Shown: positions 1 through 7,976 of the stretch, one piece after another
How positions within the stretch are numbered: the stretch's first letter is position 1
Layout of the letters: each line of letters begins with the position of its first letter
Source: an uncultured Phycisphaerales bacterium
GTDB lineage: Bacteria > Planctomycetota > Phycisphaerae > Phycisphaerales > UBA1924
Direction: 5' to 3'
NCBI GenBank assembly: GCA_937858155.1
Contig: CALLYM010000211.1
Location: 1 to 39,099, forward strand
Length of the DNA: 39,099 nucleotides
The notes under the pieces: model-generated
What the model was told of the DNA's origin: nothing
Database searches by the model: none
Seen by the model: the letters and a program-made list of their open reading frames with translations, nothing else
Translations under genes and position numbers: made by a program

Positions 1-497
1 AACGCGTAGCTCAGGATCTGGGGATCGACATCGTACTGGCAGACGTGTTGCCTGGCGGCAAGTCCGACGAGGTCATCAAGCTGCAGTCGCAGGGCCTCAA
101 GGTCGGCATGGTGGGCGACGGCATCAATGACGCACCGGCGCTGGCCCAGGCCGATGTCGGCTTCGCGATCGGAGCCGGCACCGATGTCGCCATCGAGAGC
201 GCCGACATCGTGCTCATGCACAGCGACCCCTACGACGTCGTGCGCGCGACCGCCATCGCCCGGGCTACCCTGCGCAAGATGCACCAGAACCTCGGTTGGG
301 CCGTGGGTTACAACGTCCTGGCCTTCCCGCTCGCGGCCGGTGTTTTCTATCCGTTCGTGCTGTCGCCGGAAATCGCCGCCCTATCGATGTCGGGAAGTTC
401 GGTGATCGTGGCCCTCAATGCCTTGCTTCTCAAACGCCTTCCACTGGCGGACGTTGCCGCCTCCCCTCGCATCCAGTCCAAGGAGTCCACGCCATGA
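1..497 (+). CDS. copA: Cu+-exporting P1B-type ATPase, C-terminal part (5' end outside window)
   Basis: The frame is open from base 3 and is cut by the window edge, so only the end of the P-domain and the last two membrane helices remain. The P-domain hinge [10 protein letters not shown] and the following [14 protein letters not shown] block are intact. The last helices carry YN (in [11 protein letters not shown]) and MSGSS followed by [10 protein letters not shown] in the seventh and MxxSS in the eighth helix are the ion-site residues of P1B-1 pumps, so Cu+ (or Ag+) export across the inner membrane is the expected role. The stop overlaps the next start as ATGA at 494-497, which suggests translational coupling to the secreted protein that follows. 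The type is near certain; the metal is inferred from the helix motifs. Confidence 0.9.
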   Translation, partial: RVAQDLGIDIVLADVLPGGKSDEVIKLQSQGLKVGMVGDGINDAPALAQADVGFAIGAGTDVAIESADIVLMHSDPYDVVRATAIARATLRKMHQNLGWAVGYNVLAFPLAAGVFYPFVLSPEIAALSMSGSSVIVALNALLLKRLPLADVAASPRIQSKESTP

Positions 498-754
498 ATC
501 CCGCGACGCATCTTTCCCACCCAAGGGCCCGAGGCATGTATCCCCGCCGCTGGTATGCCGCGCTGGCCATGGCTGCTCTGTTCGCCTTCGCATTGCCGGG
601 TGTCGCCTCGGCGAGTGAAGGCGGATTCCGTCACAACGTACTGATGCGCGGCCAAGTGTTGGAGAAGCAGAACGAAACGCTCGTCGTCTGCGTCGGACAG
701 GCCGACGGCGCCCAGGTCGGGCAGGTGCTGGATGTGATCCGGCACAAGCGCGGC
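494..754 (+). CDS. Secreted protein of unknown function, N-terminal fragment fused in frame to an ABC ATPase
   Basis: ATG at 494 is preceded by AGGAG at 481-485 at good spacing; a second in-frame ATG lies at 536. The first roughly 45 residues form a signal peptide: a basic stretch, a hydrophobic run ([15 protein letters not shown]) and an ASA-S cleavage site. About 40 residues of mature protein follow ([20 protein letters not shown] and onward), apparently a small beta-rich domain I do not recognise. Being coupled to copA, a periplasmic role in metal handling is possible but unproven. The open frame then runs without a break into the second nucleotide-binding domain of a sugar ABC ATPase and stops at 1486. 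No natural protein family has that architecture, so I treat this as a truncated gene at a contig junction near 745-765. The exact end is uncertain. Confidence 0.55.
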
Positions 755-1486
755 CTCAATGCCGGAAAGGCGGTGAAGGACGTCACCTTCGAGGTCAGGA
801 AGGGCGAGATCCTTGGTTTCGCAGGACTGATGGGCGCGGGCCGGACGGAGGTGGCACGGGCGATTTTCGGGGCGGACAAGCTCGACAGCGGCGAGATCGA
901 GGTGCACGGCAAGCGCGCCAAGATCAAGACGCCGACCGATGCCGTGAGGCTAGGCCTTGCCTATCTGAGCGAGGACCGCAAGCAGTTCGGCATCGTCACC
1001 CGCATGTCGGTGCGCGACAACATCACCATGCCGTCCTGGTCACGCTTCGCCTCGGCTGGGTTCTGGATGCGCGATCGCGATCTTGCCAAGACAGCGGCGA
1101 AGTACGTCGATCTCCTCAAGGTCAAGACGCCTTCGGTCGATCAGGAGACCCGCCTGCTTTCCGGCGGCAATCAGCAGAAGGTCGTGATCTCCAAATGGCT
1201 GTTGCGCAACTGCGACGTGCTCTTCTTCGACGAGCCGACGCGCGGCATCGACGTGGGCGCCAAGGCCGAGATCTACAGGCTGCTGCAGGGCCTCGCCGAT
1301 GAGGGCAAGGCCATCGTGGTCATTTCCTCGGAGCTCGAGGAGATTCTGCGCCTGTCACGGCGCATCCTCGTCATGTGCGAGGGCCGCATCACCGGCGAGA
1401 TTGACGGCACTGCGGCGACGCAGGAAGCCATCATGCATCTCGCAACTCAACGTCAGGTCAATCAGGGCCAAGCCGAGGCAGCATAG
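755..1486 (+). CDS. Sugar ABC transporter ATP-binding protein (RbsA/MglA type), C-terminal half only
   Basis: Only the second nucleotide-binding domain of a normally about 500-residue tandem ATPase is present. It begins at [20 protein letters not shown]. The Walker A loop is the degenerate GLMGAGRTE form (no GKS/T) typical of the second domain in CUT2 carbohydrate importers. The signature [15 protein letters not shown], the Walker B region [14 protein letters not shown] and a switch segment ISSELEEI, with Ser where His is usual, all follow. The first domain, with the canonical Walker A, is missing and is replaced by an unrelated signal-peptide protein in the same frame. The stop lies 9 bases before the permease start at 1496. 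The family call is secure. The truncation is more likely an assembly junction than a real fusion. Confidence 0.85.
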   Translation, partial: LNAGKAVKDVTFEVRKGEILGFAGLMGAGRTEVARAIFGADKLDSGEIEVHGKRAKIKTPTDAVRLGLAYLSEDRKQFGIVTRMSVRDNITMPSWSRFASAGFWMRDRDLAKTAAKYVDLLKVKTPSVDQETRLLSGGNQQKVVISKWLLRNCDVLFFDEPTRGIDVGAKAEIYRLLQGLADEGKAIVVISSELEEILRLSRRILVMCEGRITGEIDGTAATQEAIMHLATQRQVNQGQAEAA

Positions 1487-1495
1487 GAACTCGTG

Positions 1496-2497
1496 ATGTC
1501 GATCGCCGCAACCGCGCCTGCCGAACGCAAAGGCCTTTTCACTGCTGCCACGCTGCAGAAGATCCTGCCGTTCGCGGTGCTGCTGATCCTCTTCTCCTTC
1601 TTCTCGATCTTCGCACCGTATTTCTTCCAGGGCAGCAACTTCATCGCCATCATGGTGGCGACCTACGTCAACGGCGTTCTGGCCTGCGCTTGCACCTTCG
1701 TCATCATTTCGGGCGGCATCGATTTGTCGGTCGGCACGCTGATGACATTTACGGCCGTGATGTCCGGCGTGTTCATAACCAATCTCGGTCTGCCCATGCC
1801 GATTGGCATTGTCGGCGCCCTGCTTTCGGGTGCGGCCGCCGGTGCGCTGTCCGGCACCTTCATTGCCAAGATGAAACTCCCGCCCTTCATCGCCACGCTC
1901 GGCATGATGCAGATGGCGCGCGGCTCCTCGCTGCTGATCGCCCAGGAAAAGCCCATCTATTTCACCGAGACGCCGAGCTACACGTTCATCGCCTACGACA
2001 GCACGCTGAACTACCTGTTCCCGGCGCTGCCGAAGATCCCCAACGGTGTGATTCTGATGTTCCTGGTGGCCATCATTTCGGCACTGGTTCTCAACCGCAC
2101 GATTTTCGGCCGCTATGTCTTCGCTCTCGGGAGCAACGAGGAGGCGGCGCGTCTTTCGGGCATGAACGTCGATTTCTGGAAGATCTGCACCTACGCCTTC
2201 TCCGGCCTCATCTGCGGCGTCGCCGGCCTCTTGATCTCGTCTCGCCTGCAGCAGGCGCGTCCCGACCTCGGCTTCGGCTACGAGCTCGAGGCGATCGCGG
2301 CTACCGTCATCGGCGGCACGTCGCTGTCGGGTGGGCGCGGATCGATCCTCGGCTCGATCATCGGCGCCTTCATCCTGAGCGTGCTGCTCAACGGGCTGCG
2401 CATCATGGGGGCGCCTGAGGATTACAAGATCGTGGTCACCGGCGCGGTCATCATTCTGGCCGTTTGGGTGGATTCACTACTTCGCAAGCGCGCCTGA
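1496..2497 (+). CDS. Sugar ABC transporter permease (RbsC family)
   Basis: This is the membrane component of a CUT2 importer, 333 residues, with about eight or more hydrophobic segments. Hallmarks are SGGIDLSVGTLM in the second third of the N-terminal half and GGTSLSGGRGSILGSIIGAF near the end, both standard for the BPD_transp_2 family. A GTG at 1493 lies directly before the ATG at 1496; I prefer ATG because the usual RbsC-type N-terminus begins there, but the Shine-Dalgarno is weak (GGAA in the preceding stop region). The gene sits between the ATPase remnant and the binding protein at 2595, giving the common order ATPase, permease, binding protein. The sugar cannot be told from sequence. Confidence 0.92.
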   Translation: MSIAATAPAERKGLFTAATLQKILPFAVLLILFSFFSIFAPYFFQGSNFIAIMVATYVNGVLACACTFVIISGGIDLSVGTLMTFTAVMSGVFITNLGLPMPIGIVGALLSGAAAGALSGTFIAKMKLPPFIATLGMMQMARGSSLLIAQEKPIYFTETPSYTFIAYDSTLNYLFPALPKIPNGVILMFLVAIISALVLNRTIFGRYVFALGSNEEAARLSGMNVDFWKICTYAFSGLICGVAGLLISSRLQQARPDLGFGYELEAIAATVIGGTSLSGGRGSILGSIIGAFILSVLLNGLRIMGAPEDYKIVVTGAVIILAVWVDSLLRKRA

Positions 2498-2514
2498 CCG
2501 GCTGCTTGCAAGAC

Positions 2515-2549
2515 ACCAGAACCTGCCCCGGTCTCCATCGGGTTCTGGT
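2515..2549 (+). other. Intercistronic stem-loop between permease and binding-protein genes
   Basis: ACCAGAACC at 2515-2523 is the exact reverse complement of GGTTCTGGT at 2541-2549, with a 17-base loop. No T-run follows, so it is not an intrinsic terminator. Hairpins between genes of binding-protein-dependent importers often set differential mRNA stability. That role is inferred here. Confidence 0.45.
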
Positions 2550-2594
2550 CCTCGAACCTGGGACCATCGACGTAGACAGGGAGGACTACCCTTC

Positions 2595-3530
2595 ATGAAG
2601 AAGTTGCTTGCGGCTGCCGCCGTTCTCGGCGTTGCCACGGCGTTCCCGGTGGCGTCCTACGCCGGCGACGCGCCGTATTTCCCGATCATTGCCAAAGGCT
2701 TCAGCCACCAGTTCTGGCAGGCCGTGAAGGCCGGCGCCGAGCAGGCCGCCAAGGAGGATGGCGTCACCATCACCTTCGAAGGCCCGGCGACCGAAGCCGA
2801 GGTCGACAAGCAGATCGACATTCTCAACGCCGCCTTCGCCAAGAAGCCGGCCGGCCTGGGCTTTGCCGCCCTCGACACCAAGGCCGAGGACGCCGCCCTG
2901 AAGCAGTTCGCCGATGCCAAGATCCCCATCGTCGCCTTCGACTCGGGCGTCGCCAACGACATGCCGCTGTCGACCTGCACCACCGACAACGTCAATGCTG
3001 CCGGCGCTGCCGCCGACAAGCTTGCAGAGGCCATCGGTGACTCCGGCGAGGTGGCGGCGGAAATCCACGATCAGACCTCGGCAACGGGCATTGGTCGTCG
3101 TGACGGCTTCCTGAACCGGCTGAAGGACAAGCATCCGAACATCAAGGTCGTCGACGTGAAATACGCCAACGACTCGCTGAAGGCGGCTGACGACATCAAG
3201 GCGACCATTGCCGCGCACCCGAATCTGAAGGGCATCTTCGCCTCGAACGAAGGCTCGGCCATCGGCCTTGCCGTCGCCCTCAAGGAGACAGGCGCCAAGA
3301 TCGTCGGCGTCGGCTACGACTCGGGCAAGAAGCAGAAGGATGCCATCATGGATGGCACTCTCATCGGCTCGATCACCCAGAACCCCGTCGGCATCGGCCA
3401 GTGCGCCGTGCACTCGCTGTCCAAGGCTCTGAAGGGCGAGACGCTGCCGAAGATCCAGGACACCGGCTTCTACTGGTACGACAAGTCCAACATGGCCGAT
3501 CCCAAGATCGCCGCGGTCCTCTACGACTGA
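2595..3530 (+). CDS. Periplasmic sugar-binding protein of ABC importer 1
   Basis: A 311-residue class I solute-binding protein (Peripla_BP_4, RbsB-like). ATG at 2595 has GGGAGG about ten bases upstream. The signal peptide MKKLLAAAAVLGVATAF ends at SYA-GD. The mature part has the two-lobed pattern: PIIAKGFSHQFWQAVKAGAE for the first lobe, GFAALDTKAEDAALKQF for the second strand-helix unit, FASNEGSAIGLAVAL and VGVGYDSGKKQKDAI in the second lobe, and GSITQNPVGIGQCAV near the end. It delivers a carbohydrate or similar ligand to the permease at 1496. It is the last gene of its operon; a strong terminator follows 25 bases after the stop. Ligand identity is open. Confidence 0.92.
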   Translation: MKKLLAAAAVLGVATAFPVASYAGDAPYFPIIAKGFSHQFWQAVKAGAEQAAKEDGVTITFEGPATEAEVDKQIDILNAAFAKKPAGLGFAALDTKAEDAALKQFADAKIPIVAFDSGVANDMPLSTCTTDNVNAAGAAADKLAEAIGDSGEVAAEIHDQTSATGIGRRDGFLNRLKDKHPNIKVVDVKYANDSLKAADDIKATIAAHPNLKGIFASNEGSAIGLAVALKETGAKIVGVGYDSGKKQKDAIMDGTLIGSITQNPVGIGQCAVHSLSKALKGETLPKIQDTGFYWYDKSNMADPKIAAVLYD

Positions 3531-3554
3531 TCGGAGGCGTGTCTGAAGAATGCG

Positions 3555-3584
3555 AAGAGGCCCCCACGCGGGGCCTCTTTTTTT
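3555..3584 (+). terminator. Rho-independent terminator of ABC importer 1 operon
   Basis: A 10-bp GC-rich stem (arms 3555-3564 and 3570-3579, core GAGGCCCC/GGGGCCTC) closes a 5-base loop and runs into seven T residues at 3578-3584. It lies between the binding-protein stop and the end of the convergent methyltransferase gene at 3609. Confidence 0.88.
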
Positions 3585-3608
3585 GCCCGATCGTCCTATG
3601 CTGGCGCC

Positions 3609-4937
3609 TCAGGCGGCCATGCGACGGCCGCGGCCGTTGAAATCATGCACGGCATCGATCATGGCGACGATGTTCTTGACCGGCGTCTCGGCCTGCACAT
3701 TGTGGATAGCATCGAATACGAATCCGCCGCCCTCGGAGAAGATGCGGCAGCGCTCGAGCACCTGCTCGCGCACCTCGGCCGGGATCCCGAAGGGCAGCAC
3801 GTGCTGCGTATCCACGCCCCCGCCCCAGAACGTGAGACGGCCCTTGTACTTGTCCTTCAGGAACTGCGGATCCATGCCCTTGGCCGAGCACTGCACGGGG
3901 TTGATGATGTCGACGCCGGCATCGATGAGGGACTCGAAGAACCGCTCCGAGGAACCGCAGCTGTGCTTGAAGATTTTCCAGCTCGTGTTGGCGTGGATCC
4001 AGCGGCACAGCTCAGCATAATGCGGCTTCCACAGCTCATCGAAGGTCTTCACCGAGCAGAACGCCGAGGTCTGGGTGCCGAAGTCGGTGCCGCACAGGAA
4101 CAGGACATCGATCGCTTCGCCGACGCGCTGGTGGATGCGGGTGAGGTTGCCGATGCCGACCTCGACGACGTGCTCGAAGATCTTGTGCACAACGTCCGGC
4201 CGGCTGCTGGTGAGCATGTACCACTCGGCCACGTCGCGCACGCCGCGCGGCTCGATCAAGTCCTGCCCCGGCACCGCCGAGATATCGCCGAGGGCCGTGT
4301 TCACCAGCGTCGCGAACACGGCGTACTCGCCGGTGTCGGCGGCACGCACGTCCTCCTCAATCTGGCCGAGCTCCCTGTCCGTCAGAGGCGTGAACTGATC
4401 GAAGTTCTCGGACGGATCGATATGGTCGAGATCGACGTCGGGCTTGCGGATGATCGAATCGAAGAAGTGAAAACCCTTCGGCATGCGTCCGCTAGGGCGC
4501 GCGCTCGTGTCGCCTTTCGGATAGATCAGCGTGTCGCCGTTCTCCGGGTCGACAATGGTGCGGAACTCCTCGGAAACCAGCACCTCGAGCCCGTTGAAGC
4601 TCCACGGCCGCCAGTCGCGGTTCTCGAAGCCGAACATGGTCTTGCGGGCCAGCGCCGGGGTCACGTCGGCGCCGATCGCCTCGCGCAGATCGTCCTCGAT
4701 CAGCCCGAGCATCTGGTAGGGCTCCCAGACCTTCACCAGCCGCTTCTCGAGCTTGTAGTGATCGCGCAGCGCGGCGACGCAGCTGACGTGCATGCCGGTG
4801 ACGGCGCAGGCGCCGAAATCCATGGGGACGCGGTCGGGAGTACGGTGGTTGATGGCATCCAGCACCCGCTTGCGCTTGGGGCCGATGCGCTTCTCGGCCG
4901 GGGCCTTGGGCGCTGCAGTCGCGGTCACGTTGGTCAT
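3609..4937 (-). CDS. Uroporphyrinogen decarboxylase-family corrinoid methyltransferase (MtaA/CmuA-like)
   Basis: The 442-residue protein is a URO-D/MtaA-fold TIM barrel. Such proteins move a methyl group between a corrinoid protein and a thiol or other acceptor through a Zn site (His-X-Cys...Cys in MtaA). Here IFKHSCGSSERFFESLIDAG supplies the His-X-Cys pair, and INPVQCSAKGMDP and LTFWGGGVDTQHVL match the later barrel strands. N-terminal landmarks are RVLDAINHRTPDRVPMDFG. The ATG at 4937 has GGAGG at good spacing. The gene lies 17 bases after a stand-alone corrinoid protein on the same strand, the split form of the domains fused in CmuA. It is longer than HemE (about 350) and lacks the conserved HemE N-terminus, so porphyrin decarboxylation is unlikely. 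The methyl donor and acceptor are unknown. Confidence 0.87.
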   Translation of the reverse strand: MTNVTATAAPKAPAEKRIGPKRKRVLDAINHRTPDRVPMDFGACAVTGMHVSCVAALRDHYKLEKRLVKVWEPYQMLGLIEDDLREAIGADVTPALARKTMFGFENRDWRPWSFNGLEVLVSEEFRTIVDPENGDTLIYPKGDTSARPSGRMPKGFHFFDSIIRKPDVDLDHIDPSENFDQFTPLTDRELGQIEEDVRAADTGEYAVFATLVNTALGDISAVPGQDLIEPRGVRDVAEWYMLTSSRPDVVHKIFEHVVEVGIGNLTRIHQRVGEAIDVLFLCGTDFGTQTSAFCSVKTFDELWKPHYAELCRWIHANTSWKIFKHSCGSSERFFESLIDAGVDIINPVQCSAKGMDPQFLKDKYKGRLTFWGGGVDTQHVLPFGIPAEVREQVLERCRIFSEGGGFVFDAIHNVQAETPVKNIVAMIDAVHDFNGRGRRMAA

Positions 4938-4954
4938 TCCTGCCTCCCCGTTTC

Positions 4955-5605
4955 TCAGTTTGTCGCGCCGAGTCCGCCGACCATCTGCCGCGCCAACGCC
5001 ACCGCGTCCGTCGCCGTGGCACCGTAGCCGTCGGCGCCGATCTGCCTGGCATAGCTCTCGTTGACCGGGGCGCCGCCGACGAGGATCTTCACCAGATCGC
5101 GCAGGCCCGCCTTCTCGATGGCGTCGATGGTCGCCTTCATCGAGGTCATGGTCACCGTCAGGAGCGCCGACAGGCAGATGATCTGCGGGTTGTGCTGCTT
5201 GACGGCGTCGACGAACCTTTGCGGCGGCACGTCGGTGCCGAGATCGTGCACCTTGAAACCCGCGCCTTCGAGCATGGAGAGGACCAGGTTCTTGCCGATG
5301 TCGTGCAGGTCACCCTTGACGGTGCCCATGACCACGATGCCGGCGGGCTTCATGGAGGTCTGCGCCAGGAGCGGCCTGAGCGGCTCCATGGCGGCCTTCA
5401 TGGCTCGGCCCGACAGCATGAGCTGGGGAACGAAGATCTGCTCCTCCTGGTAGAGCTGCCCGACCTCGTCCATCGCCGGGATCATGGTCTCGGCGATGAT
5501 TTTGAGGGGATCGCCGCCGCTAGCGAGCTCGGCATCGACGGCGGCTCGCGCCGCGGGAGCCTGGCCATCCACGATGGCGTCGTACAGCTTCTCGGACAGT
5601 GCCAT
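4955..5605 (-). CDS. Corrinoid (B12-binding) methyl-carrier protein, MtaC/MttC type
   Basis: A 216-residue two-domain corrinoid protein. The N-terminal helical cap (B12-binding_2, about residues 1-85) contains IPAMDEVGQLYQEEQIFVPQ. The Rossmann-like B12 domain follows with GTVKGDLHDIGKNLV, which holds the D-x-H-x-x-G motif whose His is the lower cobalt ligand, then SALLTVTM and GGAPVNESYARQIGADGYG for the nucleotide loop. I chose the ATG at 5605 over the upstream start at 5623 because GGGAGGA precedes it at normal distance and MALSEKLYDAIVDG is the usual family start. It should shuttle a methyl group to the methyltransferase encoded 17 bases downstream. No substrate-specific MtaB/MttB partner and no corrinoid reactivase are in the window. 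Confidence 0.92.
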   Translation of the reverse strand: MALSEKLYDAIVDGQAPAARAAVDAELASGGDPLKIIAETMIPAMDEVGQLYQEEQIFVPQLMLSGRAMKAAMEPLRPLLAQTSMKPAGIVVMGTVKGDLHDIGKNLVLSMLEGAGFKVHDLGTDVPPQRFVDAVKQHNPQIICLSALLTVTMTSMKATIDAIEKAGLRDLVKILVGGAPVNESYARQIGADGYGATATDAVALARQMVGGLGATN

Positions 5606-5679
5606 GCCTGTGGTCCTCCCCACTTCTCATGTCCGCGGCAGTGTCTGGCGCTTCAGTGCTCGTCACATTGACATAGATC

Positions 5680-5708
5680 AGAATAGCTCTCATGATACGT
5701 CATTTAAA
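5680..5708 (-). promoter_or_regulatory. Possible promoter for the corrinoid protein-methyltransferase pair
   Basis: In the AT-richer 126-base gap upstream of the corrinoid gene, the minus strand reads TTTAAA (5703-5708), 17 bases, then TATTCT (5680-5685), each matching four of six consensus positions. Transcription would start near 5673. The match is moderate and untested. Confidence 0.35.
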
Positions 5709-5731
5709 CGCATCAATCGCCTCACGTTGCG

Positions 5732-6574
5732 TCACAAAGCGATCGCTTGCCTTGTCCACCTGATCGATGCCTCCAGGTCGCTGCCGATGTCCTTGCAGGC
5801 GTGCACGCTGGCAGCGAAGGGCTCGAAGGAGAGCGGGCCGGCGTAGCCCGCCCTCAGCAGCGCGTTGATCTGTCCTGCGTTGTCGATGCGGTCACCGGCA
5901 TCGATCAGCACCCGATGCGGGTCGCGCATGCTCGAGGCATCGACTTTGGGATCGCTCACGCCCGAGATGTGCACGAGCCCCGTGCGCTCGGCGAAGAGCG
6001 CCGGATCACCCGCCACGTGATGATGGAAGGTGTCGTGCACCAGCTTGAATCGCTTGCCCTCGCCCACGTCGTCGATGGCCTCGATGGCCCGCGCCTTCGA
6101 GCGCAGCGAGCACTCCTCGAACCCGAGCGGCTCGACGTAGCCGAGGATGCCGTTGTCGGCGAGGATCGGGGCGAGCCCCTTCAGCGCGGCACGCAGCCCG
6201 CGTGCGGTCTCGGCCGCCGTCGGGCGGAATCCGCGATCGTTGACGGGCACCAGGACCAGGGCCTCAGCCCCGCACGCCCGGCACTCGCGCGCGCAGGCGG
6301 CCGCCTCCCTGGCACGGGCCTCGCCCCAGTCGTTGAACCGCTGCAGGCCGTTGATCGAGAGGATGCGGATGCCGCGGCGGCGCGCCTCCGCCCCGATGGC
6401 ATCGGGCGACAGCCCCTTCGGGGCCCGCACCATGGTTTCAGTCCCGGCAAGGTCGTTGCGCACCTCGATGGCGGAGAGGCCCAGCCTTGCGGCGAGATCC
6501 AGGAGCCCTGCCACAGGGAGGCTCGGTGCCACCATGTGATTGAGCGCGAAATCGATCCCTGTGGGCTTCGACAT
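5732..6574 (-). CDS. Sugar phosphate isomerase/epimerase-like TIM-barrel protein
   Basis: The 280-residue protein belongs to the AP-endonuclease 2-like (xylose isomerase-type) TIM barrels, the fold of IolE, IolI and hydroxypyruvate isomerase. Recognisable strands are LSAIEVRNDL, IRILSINGLQRF, ALVLVPVNDRG and ILGYVEPLGFEECSL (a metal-ligand Glu), then FKLVHDTFHHH, LVHISGVSDPK and GPLSFEPFA, which supply the usual Glu/His/Asp/Glu divalent-metal site. It most likely isomerises, epimerises or dehydrates a sugar or inositol derivative in the cytoplasm. It lies between the LacI regulator and the corrinoid pair, all on the same strand, which suggests a shared catabolic route. The precise reaction cannot be told. 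Confidence 0.8.
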   Translation of the reverse strand: MSKPTGIDFALNHMVAPSLPVAGLLDLAARLGLSAIEVRNDLAGTETMVRAPKGLSPDAIGAEARRRGIRILSINGLQRFNDWGEARAREAAACARECRACGAEALVLVPVNDRGFRPTAAETARGLRAALKGLAPILADNGILGYVEPLGFEECSLRSKARAIEAIDDVGEGKRFKLVHDTFHHHVAGDPALFAERTGLVHISGVSDPKVDASSMRDPHRVLIDAGDRIDNAGQINALLRAGYAGPLSFEPFAASVHACKDIGSDLEASIRWTRQAIAL

Positions 6575-6690
6575 GGCCGTACGTCTCCATGATGCGGGTA
6601 CGTCGCGGCTAATATCCCGAGCGTCCGCCTGTCAATGCGGTGAGCGCCGCGAATGATCGGATTCTCGCAAAACCCATCAGCACCATCCGG

Positions 6691-7731
6691 CTAGACATTC
6701 GCCGACACGTACAGCTCCGCCGGCAGCTGGATCATGGTCGGTCCGACCTCGGCATCGGCCTTGCCGCGAGCGATGGCCGCTGCCATGGCCGCGACCGCAC
6801 GCTGGGCGAGGGCAGCGGTCGGCGTGGCGATCACAAGATCGACGATGCCGTCGATCAGTGCCGCTCTCGTCTCCACGGTCAGCTCGTTGCAGACCACGAT
6901 CAGCTCCGCCCCGCCGGCCTCCTCGCGCAGCGCGGCGATCATGCCCGCCATGCCTCCGCCCGCCATGTAGATGCCGACCAGGTCGCTACGCTTGCCGAGC
7001 AGCTCCGCCGTCGCCTCATGCGCCAGCCGCGGGTCATCGAGGTTGACCAGCGGCTCGAGGGGTCGGAAGTCCTTGGCATGCTCGCGCAGGTAGGTGCGGA
7101 AGGCGATCTCGGACAGCTCCTGGCCGAGATAGCGGTGCGTGCCGACGAGAATGCCGATGGGCCCCGGGCGGGGTGCCAGGCGAGAGAACGTCCAGGCCGC
7201 CAGCCGCCCGCGCTTGAGGTTGTCGAGGCCGAGATAGCCGGCGCGCGAGGGCGCCGTCAGATCGCTGATCAGCGTGAACACGGGCACGCCCTTGCGTGCC
7301 AGCGCCTCGACCGCCTCGGTGACGTGCGGGTGCTCGACCGCCACCACGGCCACCGCATCGACGAGGGCTCCCGTCTCGGCGATCCGGGCTGCGATCTTCG
7401 AGGGCACCAGCTCGTCCATGAACTCGAGCACCGGAACGCCGCGCATCAGCGGCGAGGCCTTGGTGGCGGCGACCAGATCGAGCCCCAGCTGCCTGTAGAA
7501 GGGATCGTCCCGCTTCTGCAGCAGGAACCCGAGACGCCGCTGCGGCAGCGTGCGTCCGATCCGCTCCTCGATCAGCGTGGTGGCATAGAAGCCGATGCGC
7601 TCGGCCGCCTGCAGCACCCGGTCGGCTGTCGCCTCGCGCACCGGGTTGCGCCGGTTGAGCACCCGATCGACGGTGGCGACGCTGACGCCGGCAGCTGTGG
7701 CGACATCGGCAATGGTGGGACGCTTGGCCAT
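6691..7731 (-). CDS. LacI-family transcriptional regulator
   Basis: A 346-residue repressor. Residues 5-50 form the LacI helix-turn-helix and hinge: PTIADVATAAGVSVATVDRV, then LNRRNPVREATADRVLQAAE. A periplasmic-binding-protein-like effector domain follows (RLGFLLQKRDDPFYRQLGLD, PVFTLISDL, YLGLDNLKRGRLAAW, GIYMAGGGMAGMIAAL). It sits between the isomerase gene on its own strand and the divergent binding-protein gene at 7977, and is the natural candidate to control both. The intergenic region carries a 20-base inverted repeat within a predicted promoter (7805-7832). The effector is probably the imported sugar or a phosphorylated derivative. Confidence 0.92.
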   Translation of the reverse strand: MAKRPTIADVATAAGVSVATVDRVLNRRNPVREATADRVLQAAERIGFYATTLIEERIGRTLPQRRLGFLLQKRDDPFYRQLGLDLVAATKASPLMRGVPVLEFMDELVPSKIAARIAETGALVDAVAVVAVEHPHVTEAVEALARKGVPVFTLISDLTAPSRAGYLGLDNLKRGRLAAWTFSRLAPRPGPIGILVGTHRYLGQELSEIAFRTYLREHAKDFRPLEPLVNLDDPRLAHEATAELLGKRSDLVGIYMAGGGMAGMIAALREEAGGAELIVVCNELTVETRAALIDGIVDLVIATPTAALAQRAVAAMAAAIARGKADAEVGPTMIQLPAELYVSANV

Positions 7732-7804
7732 GGCACCCGCTGGAAGATGTCCTCACTGACGATGTCGCCTCTTGAGAGTTTTTGCAAGATTTGGGCATCT
7801 CACG

Positions 7805-7832
7805 TTGACTGGGACTCGGCCCAGTCTACGCT
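7805..7832 (+). promoter_or_regulatory. Predicted promoter with LacI-type operator for ABC importer 2
   Basis: TTGACT (7805-7810) and TACGCT (7827-7832) are 16 bases apart and upstream of the binding-protein gene. Overlapping them is a perfect inverted repeat, GACTGGG (7807-7813), six bases, CCCAGTC (7820-7826). An operator between -35 and -10 is the classic position for steric repression. The regulator encoded next door is of the matching family. Binding is inferred. Confidence 0.5.
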
Positions 7833-7976
7833 CGCTTCCGCGCTCGTCAGAGAAGGGGCGGTGGCGCTCGTGGTGCCGCCGGATCGCTCTGACGGGGCGC
7901 CCAGGCCAGGAGTCCTGGGCCACTAGGGAAAATTGGACATCGGGTGCATCGGCCCGAGCCACGGAGGAAACGTCAC

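Noticed and set aside
3645-5027. Long plus-strand open frame of 460 codons opposite the methyltransferase
   Set aside because: It is a GC-skew shadow: composition is Leu/Glu/Val/Arg-biased with no motif, and the minus strand encodes a clear URO-D family protein with a ribosome site.
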